A stretch of DNA of 64,000 nucleotides from the NCBI GenBank assembly GCA_022578605.1, contig MU394051.1, forward strand, positions 434,001-498,000, written 5' to 3'. The first letter of the stretch is position 1. Each line of letters starts with the position of its first letter. Under the pieces are notes generated by a model. That model had not been told where the DNA came from and ran no database searches. It was given only the letters and a program-made list of their open reading frames with translations. Made by a program: the position numbers and the translations under genes. Positions 45,449 to 59,698 of the stretch are shown piece after piece. Source of the DNA: Camillea tinctor (taxonomy: Eukaryota; Ascomycota; Sordariomycetes; Xylariales; Xylariaceae).

Positions 45449-48400
45449 ATGGCTCCTATTTCAGAACCTATTGCCATCATAGGCACCGGGTGCCGCTTCC
45501 CAGGTGCGTGCGACAACCCATCCAAATTGTGGGATCTCCTCCGCGAGCCAAGAGACCTTCTGAAAGAGATTCCGGAGAGCCGTTTCAGCGTCGATCCTTT
45601 CTACCATCCCAATAATATACACCATGGAACTAGTAACGTACGGCATTCATACCTCCTTGAAGAGGATCTACGGCACTTTGATGCCCAATTTTTCGGCATA
45701 AAGCCCATTGAAGCCAACTCTATCGACCCACAGCAGAGGCTGCTCCTGGAAACAGTATATGAGAGTATTGAGGCGGCCGGGCTATCCATCAACCAACTAC
45801 AGGGCTCTAACACAGCTACTTATGTTGGTGTCATGAGCGCCGATTTTACGGACCTGATAGGTCGCGACACGGAGACTTTCCCAATGTATTTCGCTACGGG
45901 TACCGCAAGAAGTATTCTGAGCAACCGGCTCTCGTACTTTTTCGACTGGCACGGCCCATCTATGACTATCGATACCGCTTGCTCGTCCAGTTTGGTCGCC
46001 ATGCACCAGGCAGTACAGGCTTTACGCAGCGGGGAAGCTTCCCTGGCTGTGGTTGCAGGTTCAAATCTGATTTTAGGCCCTGAGCAATACATTGCCGAGA
46101 GTAAACTGCAGATGCTGTCTCCTACAGGGCGGTCTCGTATGTGGGACGCTGACGCTGACGGATACGCTCGTGGTGAGGGCGTGGCCTCGATCGTGCTCAA
46201 GCGTCTCGACCAAGCTCTACTAGATGGGGATCATATTGAGTGCGTCATTCGGGAGACTGGGCTCAATCAAGACGGCAAGACGCCAGGTATCACCATGCCA
46301 AGTGCAGCTGCTCAGACGGCCTTGATTCGTTCCACATATGCCAAGGCCGGTCTGGATCTAAACCGCTCGATTGATCGCCCGCAATACTTCGAAGCGCACG
46401 GCACTGGGACCCCAGCTGGTGACCCGGTCGAGGCCGAAGCAATCAAAAATGCTTTCTTTGGCCCGGGCCTACATTATAGTCCTAGATCAAGCAACGAAAG
46501 GCTATATGTTGGATCTATCAAGACAGTGGTTGGCCACACCGAAGGCACTGCAGGACTGGCGGCCGTTATCAAAGCCTCGCTGGCGCTGCAGGCCTCCATC
46601 ATTCCCCCCAACCGGTTATTGAACCGGATCAACCCCAAGGTTGCCCCTTTTTACGACAGACTCGAGATTCTCTCGACAGCTCAAGAATGGCCGCAGTTGG
46701 CTTCTGGCGGCGTACGAAGAGCCAGCGTGAACAGTTTCGGCTTCGGAGGAGCAAATGCCCATGCTATACTCGAAAGCTTCGACCCTGCCGAGTCGAGACA
46801 TGCCACAGCGGTGCCAAAGACCCTGAGTTTTACGCCGTTCAATTTCTCGGGCTCTTCTAACAACGCCCTCATCGCCAATCTCCAGAGCTATCGCGACTAC
46901 CTCGCCAAGAACACGGAAGTCAACCCTCGCAACCTCTCTTGGACCCTGAGCAACCGTCGTTCGGCACTGAGATCACGCACGTCGCTGTCAGCGACTACGA
47001 TAGATGGCCTCGTCGCGAAGATTGATGAGGCCATAGAGTCCCTGGGTGAGCAGAGCGCTCCTAGCGAGTCCGCCCGATCAAAAACAGGGTCCAAAAAGCT
47101 CCGCATCCTGGGAATCTTCACCGGCCAAGGCGCCCAGTGGGCCCGAATGGGAGCAGAGCTTATTGGGAACTCCCCAGGTGCCGCCGGAATCATTGCTAGC
47201 TTAGACCGGAGTCTGTCCTCCCTCCCTCCACGGGACCGACCGTCGTGGACACTCCGCGACCATCTCCTCGCGGGCGCCGAATCCTCCCAGGTGAACACGG
47301 CTTCGGTCTCGCAGCCGCTATGCACAGCCGTGCAGATCCTGCTGGTGGACTTACTCCACGCCGCCGGCATCGAGTTCGCCGGCGTAGTCGGCCACTCCTC
47401 CGGTGAGATCGGCGCCGCGTACGCGGCGGGGTGTCTGAGCGCCTCGGACGCCATCCGCATTGCGTACTACCGCGGTCTGCACCTAATCGCGGCGACCCGG
47501 AAGGGTGCCATGCTCGCGGTCGGCACGTCCTACGCGGACGCGAAGGAGCTGTGCGATGTCGGCTTTGAGGGCCGCGTCTGCGTCGCTGCGAGCAACTCGC
47601 CTGCCAGCGTCACGCTCTCGGGCGACGCGGATGCCATCGACGAGGTCAAGCTCGTCCTCGATGAGGAGAAGAAGTTCACGCGCCTGCTCAAGGTCGACCG
47701 CGCGTACCACTCGCATCACATGCGTGACTGCGTCGAGCCGTACGTGCGGTCTCTGCGGCAGTGCGAGATCAGAGCTTCGCCGCCGAGGGCAGAGTGCACG
47801 TGGATTTCGAGCGTCTTCACGCGGAATGTTATCGATGTCCCGGCGAGCCTCAGCGACCAGTATTGGTGTGAGAACCTTGCGAAGCCAGTGAGGTTCACCG
47901 AGGCCCTGCAGCTGCTGTTCCAGGAGACGTCAGCATACGATATCGCCATTGAGGTTGGTCCCCATCCTGCTTTGAAGGGGCCCGCTATCCAGACAATGCA
48001 GGAATGTCTGAGCGAGCCTCTCCCATACACAGGGGTGCTGAATCGGGGAAATAGTGACGTGGAGGCTTTTGCTTCCGCGCTGGGGTTCATTTGGACGCAG
48101 TTTGGGGAAGGTGTCGTTGATTTCTCTGCATTTGATCGCTTCGCGCACGGGGTGTTAAGCCCACCGAAGCTGCTCAAGAACCTCCCGACCTACCAATGGG
48201 ACCACAACAGGGTATTCTGGCACGAGTCCCGCGTCTCGAAGGCTTTCAGGACTAGGAAAGATCTCCCTCACGAGCTTCTAGGGAGACAAGTCCTAGATGG
48301 CGCCCCTGACCAGCTACGGTGGCGGAATGTCCTCTCGCCTAAGGAGATTGATTGGCTCGATGGCCACCAAGTCCAGGGGCAGATCGTGTTCCCCTGTGCG

Positions 48401-51400
48401 GGCTATGTTTCTGCAGCAGTTGAGGCCGCTCTAAGGCTATGCGGCTCGCAGCCAATTCAATCCATCGAGCTGGAGCGCTTCGTGGTCGGTACTGCGGTGG
48501 TATTTGACGATAATGACTCTGGCGTCGAGACTTTGATTACGCTCACAAATATCATACGCCTTGAAGGTAGTGTATCTGCAAAGTTCTCGTTCTATTCTTC
48601 CCCCAATAGCGATACACTGGATATGACAAGCCATGCTGAATGTCAAATTCGCATCATTCTAGGAGAAGCTGTCCCAGATCTAATGTCACCAGAGCCAGAT
48701 GATGACTATGCCATGATAGAAGTTGAGTCTGATCGGTTCTATAATGCTCTTGGGCAGCTCGGGTTTGGGTACACCGGGCCCTTCCGTGCGTTATCCGGAA
48801 TGAAAAGGAAACTTGGTGCAGCCAGCGGGTTCATCGATAATACTTGGTATCCTTCTCAGATCAAGCCTCTACTTATTCAACCTGCGACATTAGATGCGGC
48901 CATCCAGGCTATTATGCTGGCATACTGCTACCCAGGAGACAGCATGCTGAGGTCTATATACCTCCCAACGGGAATCGATAAGCTGACGATCAATCCAATA
49001 CACTGTCTATCTTTCGCTGGCCAAAAGGTTATGGTGCCGTTCGACTCGGTGGCGTCTATCGATAATTCCAAGAGCTTGTCAGGAGACGTAAATATCTACT
49101 CCCCAGACGGCTTCAAGGCTATTCAGCTCGAGGGTCTCCAAACACAACCATTGTCTGTACCCAATGAGTCTAGCGATCTTAACATTTTTACCGAACTAGT
49201 TTGGGATGTAGATCGCCCAGATCGAATAGAGACTTTGCTTAGGAGCAAATCCTACGAGCTCAATGCGGACCTACTTTTCTCTCTCGAGCGTGTCGCGCTG
49301 TTCTATCTAAGATCATTGAATAATGCTATTCCAGCTGGCAACAGAACTGGGCTTGAATGGCATCACCAAAGGCTGTTTGCTTATGTCGACCATGTGCTAT
49401 CAAAATTCACCCGTGGAGCCAACCCCTTTGCGAAGAGAGAATGGGAATCCGACTCGAAGGATGTCATCCTAGATATATTCAATCGGTATACTTTATGTAA
49501 CCTTTCATCAAGAAGCATTTACTGACATAGTATTACAGGTACCCGGATAACATAGATTTAAGACTCATGCGTGCCGTAGGGGAGAATCTCCCCGCGGTTG
49601 TGCGTGGCCAGTTGACCATGCTAGAGCCGATGATGCAGGACAATATGCTCAACGATTTCTATCTTATAGCACATGGCATGCCTCGCTATACTCAGTATCT
49701 TGCTACTATGGCTAGTCAGATTGGCCATCGTTATCCTCACATGCATGTGCTGGAGATCGGAGCTGGCACAGGTGGTGCGACGAAATCATTCCTCAAGGAG
49801 CTTGGCGATTCGTTTGCTAGCTACACATTTACTGACATATCCAGTGGTTTCTTTGAGAAAGCTTCCGAGGTCTTTGCTTCTCACAGTTCAAGAATGACAT
49901 TCAAGGTACTCGATATTGAAAAAGACATCGAGGGTCAGGGGTTCACCGATGGCTCGTTTGATTTGATCATCGCCTCTCTCGTACTTCACGCAACCAGGAA
50001 CTTAGCCGAGACTATGAAAAACGTGAGACGACTTCTGAAGCCCGGTGGATATCTCCTCCTTTTGGAGATTACGGAGAACGAACAAATGCGCTTCGGTCTC
50101 ATTTTTGGAGGTCTTGCTGGCTGGTGGCTTGGGTATGACGACGGCCGTGTATTCTCCCCCTGTATCGGGATTGACGAATGGGCAACGATCTTGAAGGACA
50201 CAGGGTTCTCTGGCATCGAGACGGCAATGCCTCACCACGAAACATTACCCGTTCCCCTATCTATTATCGTTTCTCAGGCTGTGGACGATAAAGTCGCGTT
50301 TCTTCAACGACCCCTCCAGCCATCCAAGTGGGCGACCGTCGTTCCACGACTAACTATAATAAATGGCGGGCAGAATAGCGCGAAAGTTTCTAAACATATA
50401 GAAAAACTACTTTATGCGCGCTGCGGTAGTATAAAGATTGTTGATTCGCTGCGGAGTATTCGAGCTGATGATCTCTCTGTCGGTGGCACTGTTCTCTGTC
50501 TATCAGATCTTGACGAACCCGCGTTCAAATCCATGAATGCAGAAAAGCTACGCGGATTTCAGGAAATCTTTAAGCAGTCGCAGAATGTCCTCTGGATCAC
50601 TCGGGGGTCTCGTTCTGGAGATCCATATGCCAGAATGGTCGTGGGGTTTGGTCGAACACTCGTTCTCGAGATGTTGCACCTACGACTCCAATTCCTAGAT
50701 ATTCCGACAACCGAACTCCCAGATCCCGTCGCTATCTCTGAGGCGTTGTTAAGGTTAGAGATGGCAGGTTCATGGGAGGCGAATGGATCCGAGGAGCCTC
50801 TACTTTATTCTATTGAGCCAGAGCTTTACTTCGAGAACGGTCGCATGTTTGTCCCCAGGTTCAAACTGAACAGGAGCCAGAACAACCGATACAACTGTGG
50901 TCGTCGGCTCATTACAGAGGAAATAGACCTTCAAGGAACGACAGTCGAGGTTGTACACCATGATGGCTCGATTTCTCTTGTGGAAAGCAAGACACTGCTG
51001 CCAGCCCTTGGAAATTCCAAAGAAGTTGAGGTTGACATTATCTATTCTATCAGCCGATCAGTCGAGGTGCAGCGAGGCATATTCCTTTTCCCTGTGTTTG
51101 GAGTGGAGCGACATACCGGAGAGAAAATCCTTGGGTTATCTCCCCTGCAAGCCTCAAGGGCGACATTGCCGAAATCGTTCATCCTACCTCAAAAGATCTT
51201 AAGTGATGGTGAGCTCTATTTACAGCTTTTCTACACGGAGATATTGGCTAGATCTGCTCTACGAGATGTTGCTATTGGCAGTGAGATAGTTGTTTTGCAA
51301 CCTAGCCGACATTTTGCCCGTGCACTGGAGCGCATCGCCGATGATAAAGGAGCAAATATCATGTTTCTTACGACACAACTTGGCACAGATTGGCAACACA

Positions 51401-54400
51401 TCCATCCAAGAGCATCAAGGCGAGATATTGAAGAAATAATTCCCCGAACTACTAATATCTTCTTGAACGCGCAGGGGAATACACCGATTTCAGAATCTAT
51501 TATTGAATGTCTTCCAAGTTCTGTGCAGATAGTGTCACAAGCTACACTCACTTCTCTTACGAGTAGTTCAGGAGCTCTAGCATTACCAGATATCCAGACA
51601 CTCCTAATTGGCATCAAGTATGCATTGAAACATGGTGATCGTGAATCAGAACACCCCAGTCTACCAGTCCTCGATCTGAACGAACTTGTTGGAGATTCTG
51701 ATCAACAAGGTCCCCGTATTATCAACTGGAAGTCCCTTTCACTAGCTTCCGTGCGAGTCAAGCCTATCAGCACCAAAGTCCAATTCAATAGCGACAAATC
51801 ATACTGGCTTGTTGGGCTTACTGGGGGCCTTGGGTTATCACTCTGTGAGTGGATGTACCAACAAGGGGCAATGCATATAACCATATCGAGCCGAAACCCT
51901 AAGGTAGACGGAAGATGGTTGGCAAAGATGAGAAGACTTGGACTGAGAGTTAAAGTGGTCGCTAAGTATGAAAGTTTCTAGTTTCCAATCTCTTCAAATG
52001 ATCTTATATCTCTAACGCGGCTCCAGTGACATATCCGATCGAAACTCGGTACAAGAGGTCTACCGCCAAATATGTCAAGAAATGCCTCCTATTGCTGGTG
52101 TTGCTCAAGGTGCCATGGTTCTCCATGATACCATGTTCCTAGACCTAGATATGGAGCGCATGAACAAGGTACTCAACCCTAAGGTCAGGGGGGCTACTTA
52201 TCTCGAAGAGATTTTCAAAGATGTCGATCTTGAATTCTTCGTTTTCTTCTCCTCAATGGCCGCCGTGACAGGAAATCCTGGCCAGTCTGCTTATGCTGCC
52301 GCGAACATGTTTATGTCTAGCCTCGCCAATCAGCGCAGAGAAAGAGGCCTGAACGCCTCCGCAGTGCATATCGGGGCCATATTCGGGAATGGCTATGTCA
52401 CTCGAGAACTCACACTAGCTCAGCAGGAGTTCCTGCGTAAAGTTGGCAACCTCTGGCTCTCCGAGCATGATTTCCGCACCCTATTTGCCGAAGCTATCTT
52501 TGCTGGACAACACGTTGGTGGTAGGAGTCCAGAGCTATCTACGGGCCTTAAAATACTTGAGAGTGACGAGTCTGAGTCAATCACATGGTTCAATAATCCC
52601 ATGTTCCAGCACTGTATCAAGCCGACTCAAGATGTCGAGCTTGTCAACGAGGGCTCCAAGTCGGCCGCACCAGTAAAGACCCAGCTTCTCGATGCAATTA
52701 ACCCAGCGGAAGTTTTCGAAATCATCTCAGAAGCCTTCGTCTCAAAGTTACGGACAAGCTTACAAGTAGAAGATGACCGACCAATCATCGATCTCTCGGC
52801 AGATCACCTCGGAATCGATTCTCTGGTCGCGGTTGATATCCGGTCCTGGTTTATTAAAGAACTTCAAGTTGAGATTCCTGTGCTCAAGATATTGAGTGGT
52901 GCAACAGTCCGCGAGTTACTGATCCGGGCCCAAGAGTTGTTACCTGCGACTCTTACCCCTATTTTGGATCCTAACTCTGATGCGAAGCCCAGACCTAAAA
53001 AGGCACAAGGTCAGACTAAGTCCCAAAGGACTCCAAAACAGTTGAAAGAGAAAGCCCAAACTTCAACTAGCAGCAAGATTGGGAAAGAAAAACCACAAGT
53101 AGCATCGGCAGCGGAGACAGTCAAAGAAACCCAACCAGAGCCTAAGAAGCCAAACAGTGATCAACAGAAGTTCCACGGCACACCTTCAGGGGGGATGACT
53201 GAGACTGATCAAGCGGGCGAACCGCTAATAGCTATTTCGTCAACTCCAAGCTCGCCTCCGGCTCTTATCGACGTTGATTCCAGCACGATTATTGAGCCAT
53301 CTGTCCGCTCTACTAGTTCCCTAACCTCGTGGACAGAGCTTGATGATTTGGATGGTAAGAAAACGCCGTCTGATTCATCGGTCCCCATAAAACCAATTCG
53401 TACGAAGGCGTCAGCTATCCAAGTTCAAAAGAGGACTCCTATTGCATTTGCACAATCAAGATTCTGGTTTCTGAATCATTATTTGCAAGACACTTCAGCA
53501 TTCAACATCACTGTATCTATTTTCCTGCGTGGTTCATTGGATGTCTACCGCTTTGAGCACGCCGTAAGTACCGTTGGTCAGCGTCACGAGGCTCTTCGGA
53601 CTCGGTTTACAGCCAAGGATACGCAAGATGTAGAACAAGAAGTGCTCAACAAATCCACTTTGATCTTGGAGAACCTAGAAATATCCGACGATACAGAAGC
53701 AGACCAGATCTACCGCGAACTAAAGAAATATGAATTCAGTCTCGATGAGGGTGAAAACATGAGAATCATTTTACTCAAGAAACATTCGAGCTCGTTTCAA
53801 CTTCTCATTGCGTACAATCATATCAATATGGATGGCGTGAGTTTGGAAGTTATACTACGAGACCTACAAGCTGCTTATGAATCTAAACCTATGAACCCTC
53901 GCATTCTCCAATATCCAGATTTCTCTGAGAAACAGCATCGGGAACTGAAGTCAGGGCAATGGAACGACGACTTGACTTTCTGGAGAAATGAGTTCTCGCA
54001 TATTCCTCCTGTCCTCCCTCTTCTTCCCTTGGCGAGGATCTCCACCCGTACGGCGCTCACTACATATTCAGCGAATATTACGAAATTCCATATTGAACCC
54101 ACAGTGCTTGAGAGCATCAAGACAACATGTCAGAAACTCAGGGTGTCCGCTTTCCATTTCCACCTAGCTGTCTTTTTCACCCTCATAACTCGCCTCGTGG
54201 ATGTCGAAGAGCTCTGCATCGGTGTCAGCTCTGCAAATAGGTTTGGGGCAGAGATGATGCAGAGCGTAGGGATGTACCTCAACCTTCTTCCTCTCCTTTT
54301 CAAGGCCAAATCTAGTCAGACATTCACCAGTGCACTCAGGATAGTTCGCGAAAAGGTGCTTGGTGCATTTTCTCATTCTCGTGTTCCTTTTGACCTCATC

Positions 54401-57400
54401 GTAAATGAGCTAAACGTCCCTCGCTCAGCTTCTCACAGCCCCCTTTTCCAGGTCATGGTGAATTACAGGCCAGGGATCTCTGAAAAACGCAAGTTCTGTG
54501 GCTGTGAAAGTCAACTTGTTGAATTCGAACAAGGTCAAACGCCTTATGACCTAGCCCTCGACATTATTGAGAATCCCGGAGATGATTGTCAAGTTATCCT
54601 CGCAGGTCAATCAGTGTTATACGGTCTCCAGGAGATGGATATTTTGAAGAGCGCCTACTCAAACCTGCTCTCAGCATTTGCACGAAATCCTGCTCTGCGA
54701 TTAAACAGCCCTCAACTATTTGACCCTAGTGAGGTGAAACATGCAATCCAACTTGGACGAGGTAAGGTTACTAATGTTTACTATCTATTCCAAGCTAACG
54801 CGATGATTCTAGGTCCGAGTTACGAATATAAATGGCCAGAGACCTTGATCCATCGTATTGACTTGATGGTGCATCGATATGGAAATATAACTGCTCTCAC
54901 TGATGGCCAGGATCATGCTCTTACCTACACTCAAATGGCTGCCAGAGTTAACTCCCTTGCTACTGAGCTTCGTAAAGTGGATATCAAGCATGGAAGTCGA
55001 GTCGCGATATTCATGGAACCTGGTGTCGATTGGATATGCTCTCTTTTGGCCGTATTGCGTCTCGATGCTACGTATGTTCCACTAGATGCACGCAATGGAC
55101 TTGATCGACTCTCTAGCATTGTCCAGGATTGTAAACCCGGCGCCATTATCACCGATGCTACCAGTCAACATAATATACAGTTTCTAGGCTCATTCCAGCA
55201 CATACTCAACGCTGATTATGTCAAAGGTACGCCATGTTCATCATCGATTGACAACAATGCCAAATCAAACTCGGTCGCTGTAATCATGTACACAAGTGGC
55301 TCGACCGGAGTTCCCAAGGGAATTATCATGAAACATCATTCTTTCCGAAACAACATTGAATCATCGACTGCAAAGTGGTATTTCCGAGAGGGCCAGGAAA
55401 CAACTCTACAACAGAGCTCATACAGCTTCGACATGTCACTATCTCAAACATTCCTAACCTTGTCCAATGGAGGAACACTACATGTTGTTCCGCGAGGCTT
55501 CCGAGGTGATCCTGCGAGTATCTCTTCCATTATCAAAAGACATGGAATTACATTCACTGAGACGACTCCTTCGGAGTACATTAGTTGGATTCGATACGGA
55601 GACATTGGGGATTTACGTGACTCAAGCTGGAGAATTGCTGTGAGCGGTGGTGAAATGGTCACCGATGCTCTAAAGATCGCCTTTTCAGATGTGAGAATGC
55701 CTGGCCTGCGCCTTATTGACTGTTATGGTCCAACGGAGATCACTTTCTGCTCGAATAGTAGAGAAGTAAATTACCAAGACGAACCAACTCAGGGAATTAT
55801 TAGTTCTGGTCTCCGTACTTGGCCCAACTATTCGGTCTACATTGTAGATGGGAATATGAAACCAGTTCCTCTTGGAATGCCAGGAGAGGTGCTCATAGGT
55901 GGCGCTGGCGTAGTCGCAGGCTACTTGCATAGCGAACTCAACACTTATGGCTTTAGGAGAGATAGTTTCGCATCTCCGGATTACCTCGAAAAGGGGTGGA
56001 ACCAAGTCCACCGTACTGGTGACTTTGGAAAGCTTGACAACAACGGAAGTTTAGTCCTTGGTGGCCGGAAAACAGGCGATACTCAAGTCAAACTTCGGGG
56101 GCTCCGAATTGATCTTCGTGAGATCGAGTCGACAATTATTAGCACCGCGGCTGGCAAGGTCATTGATGCTGCTGTAGCAGTTCGTGAATCAGAAACAACA
56201 GGTTCTGAGTTTCTAGTCGCTTTTGTTACCACAACAGAGGTAGTCAATGATGACTTAACGCTCCAGGAGTTACTACAGAAACTACCTTTGCCACAGTATA
56301 TGCGACCGTCCGCAATCCTTCGTATTGCTAAGCTGCCAACCAACTCTTCAAACAAACTAGATAGACTGGCTCTTAAGGACATCTCTCTCCCACGAGAATC
56401 GCGATTAGACGATGGCTCCGAACTAACCGAGACGGAGTCATTGTTAAAACAAGCTTGGGAAATCGTCATATCGCAACAGGTTCTATCTCAGCACCAGATC
56501 CGCCCTGAGTCCGACTTCTTCCACGTTGGCGGAAATTCCATGCTTCTTGTTCGGCTCAGATCACAAATACAGGATCAGTTTGGTGTAAATGTCACCCTTT
56601 TCCAATTGTTTGATTCAAGCACACTTGGCGGCATGGCAACTCTCGTAGAGAAGTCAGTGCCTTCAGTTGGAAAGGAATCAATTGACTGGGAACTTGAGAC
56701 AGCAATTGATCCGAGTCTCCTACATATACCAGTGGAGAAGAAATTCTTTCACACGCCAGAAGTAGTTATCCTTACCGGAGCGACGGGGTTTCTTGGTCAG
56801 GCCATTCTATCACGGCTCCTAACGGACGATAGTGTTCATAAAATCCATTGTCTCGCTGTGCGGAGAGACTCTAAAGAACTATCTCGCATATTCAAGTCTC
56901 CTAAGGTCATCGTCCACCAGGGGGACCTTACCCTACCAAATTTCGGCCTCACCCAGAAAGAGATCCACCAAATCTTCTCGGAGGCTCATGTTGTAATTCA
57001 CAACGGCGCGGATGTTTCCTTCATGAAGTCATACCAGAGTCTCAAGCCTGCTAACCTCAGCGCCACTAAGGAGCTAGTACGCTTCAGTATTCCGTACGGC
57101 ATTTCCTTCCATTACATCTCTACAGCCAGCGTTACACACTTAACGGGCCAGGACATATTTGAGCAGGCCTCAGTCAGCACGTATCTTCCCTCACTAGAAG
57201 ACGGTTACGTGGCCACGAAATGGGCAAGCGAGAGATATCTAGAGAAGGTTAGTGACCAATGCGAGCTCCCTATCTGGATCCATCGGCCATCATCTATCAC
57301 CGGTGACGGCGCGCCCAAGCTAGATCTTATGACGAACCTGCTGCATTATTCGCGTAACATGCGGGCCATTCCGAACACGAGTCTATGGAGGGGGTGGCTT

Positions 57401-57700
57401 GACTTTGTGTCCGTAGATGCTGTTGCGATGCAGATTTCTGATGAGGTCTACGAGGACTACTCGTGGCCCGGCAATGTCAAATATCTCTACGAGTCTGGAG
57501 ATCAGGAGATATCCTTGTCAGATCTCAAAGGAGTCTTGGAGAGGGAAACAGGTACTCGATTTGAGACAATCTCTCTAGAAGAGTGGGTATCTCGGGCACA
57601 AGAACATGGCTTACATCCATTACTTGGGGAGTACTTGCGGGGAGTTTCTGGTGTTCCGATAGTTTTCCCACGGCTCATAAAAGAGGGGGGTTTTTTCTGA
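45449..57700 (+). CDS. hybrid highly reducing PKS-NRPS, core enzyme of the cluster
   Basis: Predicted 4028 residues. Exons 45449-49485, 49539-51965, 52027-54761, 54813-57700; the last intron (51 nt) is in frame. Start is MAPISEPIAIIG. Domains and key residues: KS (C178, H317, H363); AT (GHSSG, Ser650); DH (H973 in HxxxGxxxxP, D1149); C-methyltransferase (LEIGAGTG at 1417); a region of about 1600-2090 with no NADPH motif, a dead ER; KR (GLTGGLG at 2105, S2230/S2231, Y2244, N2248); ACP (Ser2420); a charged Lys/Pro/Ser linker of about 2450-2600; C (NHINMDG, His2753, Asp2757); A (YTSGSTG at 3226, D3273); PCP (Ser3642); reductase R (GATGFLG at 3722, Y3865, K3869). All catalytic residues are present. 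It should make a methylated polyketide, amidate it with one amino acid and release an aldehyde through R. KS-to-R layout with trans-ER is as in cytochalasan synthases. Confidence 0.95.
54762..54812 (+). other. in-frame 51-nt intron within the PKS-NRPS
   Basis: GTAAGG at 54762 and CTAG at 54811 bound 51 bases that are free of stops and a multiple of three, so the reading frame passes through. Removing it gives LGRG-PSYEYKWPETL, which restores the usual spacing between the C and A domains. The retained version would add 17 residues. Confidence 0.7.
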
Positions 57701-59698
57701 TTCGGTGAGAACGTATAATGCTATTCACTAGCATTCACTCTTATTGTTATTTTTGTACTTCATAGTTTCTGATTCCCTAACTAGTTGCCTTGATATTATC
57801 TATGTTACTGTATCTCTTGTCTGGCACTCCTATATATTACCTAGCGTCTAGAATTCAAAAAACCATACTACAGCGGGCATGATATATCGCAGCAAAACCC
57901 AATAAAAATCATCTATCCTTATCTAGGATCAAATCAGATTTTCTCAGTTTCTACCGTTCTGGATCTCTTGTGCGGCTTATTATTTCGCCTGAACGAATAC
58001 CAACATGATTATTAGGTGTGGACATCAGAGATGTCGGCAAGACACAGATAATGGACTTTACATGTCACATGTTGCATCTTGTCGTGCTTTACGTCAATGT
58101 TCGACAGATCATAGCTAACCGAGAAGCTATTCGGATGATCAGTATCTTACTTTCAAATCAGGGTTTAAAGTCGATCGATAATATAATAGTCTGTTATAGA
58201 AAAAAATGTTAACTAGTCCGGCACCAATATCCGCTACCAGGGACAATCTTTCATGCAAGAAAGAAATGATATCGGTGGGTGAATAATAAACGGGAAACTT
58301 CCCACCTACGGATTTACTTCCAGCTCAGCTTTTGCTCTGCATCGGTCACACCGGTCAACTCCATTACATACCTCGGCGGACACTGTCTCCGATAACGCGA
58401 ATACTACATATACCACGTGTAATAGCAGCTAGACAGAGATATCTGATAAGGGAGAGCTGGAAGTCGGCTAGCTTACCTCACGAAACAGTATGCAGTTGGG
58501 GTAGTAATGCAGTTATTGCCTGAAAACTAGAATCGCAGATACCTATACGGCTTACTCTATGCCCGACAATCATGCCAATGACTCCTAAGAAGTCTATATC
58601 ACCTTATCCCACAATGCTACGCACCACAACCGTTCTGACGGTCTAAGCGATGAGCCGTTAAGGTTATTGTGAACCAGATCTGCATCTTCATCTGCATCTT
58701 GGCCAAGAACAGGAAAAGCAAGATAGCGTGCTGTGGTTGGCGTAGCTGAGTTCTAAGGTTATAGCCTATCGCATCTAGTCACATGCAAGACCGCCGCGAT
58801 GTCTAGAGGTGTAATACATTGTGTATTATGTTTATAGAATTGGGTGGTTAATCTATTTCCCAGCAATCGGCTACAATGCTGCCCCGAATCCAATTCCAAG
58901 GTAATCCACCCACCACTGCAGGTGAATTATCACATCCCATGCTGTTCACACATCGCGTCATGAGACGAAGTCACGCAGAAGCAGGGCGGCACATCCCGAC
59001 AGAATTTTCGGGAAAGGGAAGAAAAGCAAATGTTGAACCCTGCAACCCATCAGATAAATATATATGCTGAAATGGTGCCAATGACTACCTTACGAGTAGG
59101 CGGGCAATTAGCTTTCAAGATCCTCTCAATATAGATAATTTGATAATGTTGATGTGACTTAGCAAGTAGTTAATGCATCGCTGACCACCATCGCTGGGTG
59201 CTCATGTATGTACCAGGCAGAAAAGAGGGAAATCGAGAGGGTAGCATGCACCTAAAGGCGTCATTTTAGCTACCCCGTCTTTAAGCCACATAAACAGTCT
59301 AATATTTTCAACCTATACATGATACGATTATCTAGCTTAGGCATCGTCTAGACAACACCCAACGATTGGAATTCGTATGTAGAGAGGCTCGTTTTAAGTA
59401 CAAGTCCATAACCAACCACATAACCAGCCACCTTAGGATCAATAGGTCGGTTGGTACGTCGTACTAGGTTAATATAATTTTACAGATGTCAATATCTACC
59501 TGTGTAAGATTACTAGACTTTAACTTGGTAAAGTAGTTTTGAAGTATATCTTATAGTTCAAACTCTATGTAAACTAGCATTACTCAATATGATTCTTTCT
59601 TTTCATTGGTCAGTTCGTTATTGGCGTCATTTGGGTGGTTAACTACTGAGAGTTGACAACCCACTGATTAGGTGTATATGTTGCAGTGCCATATATAT

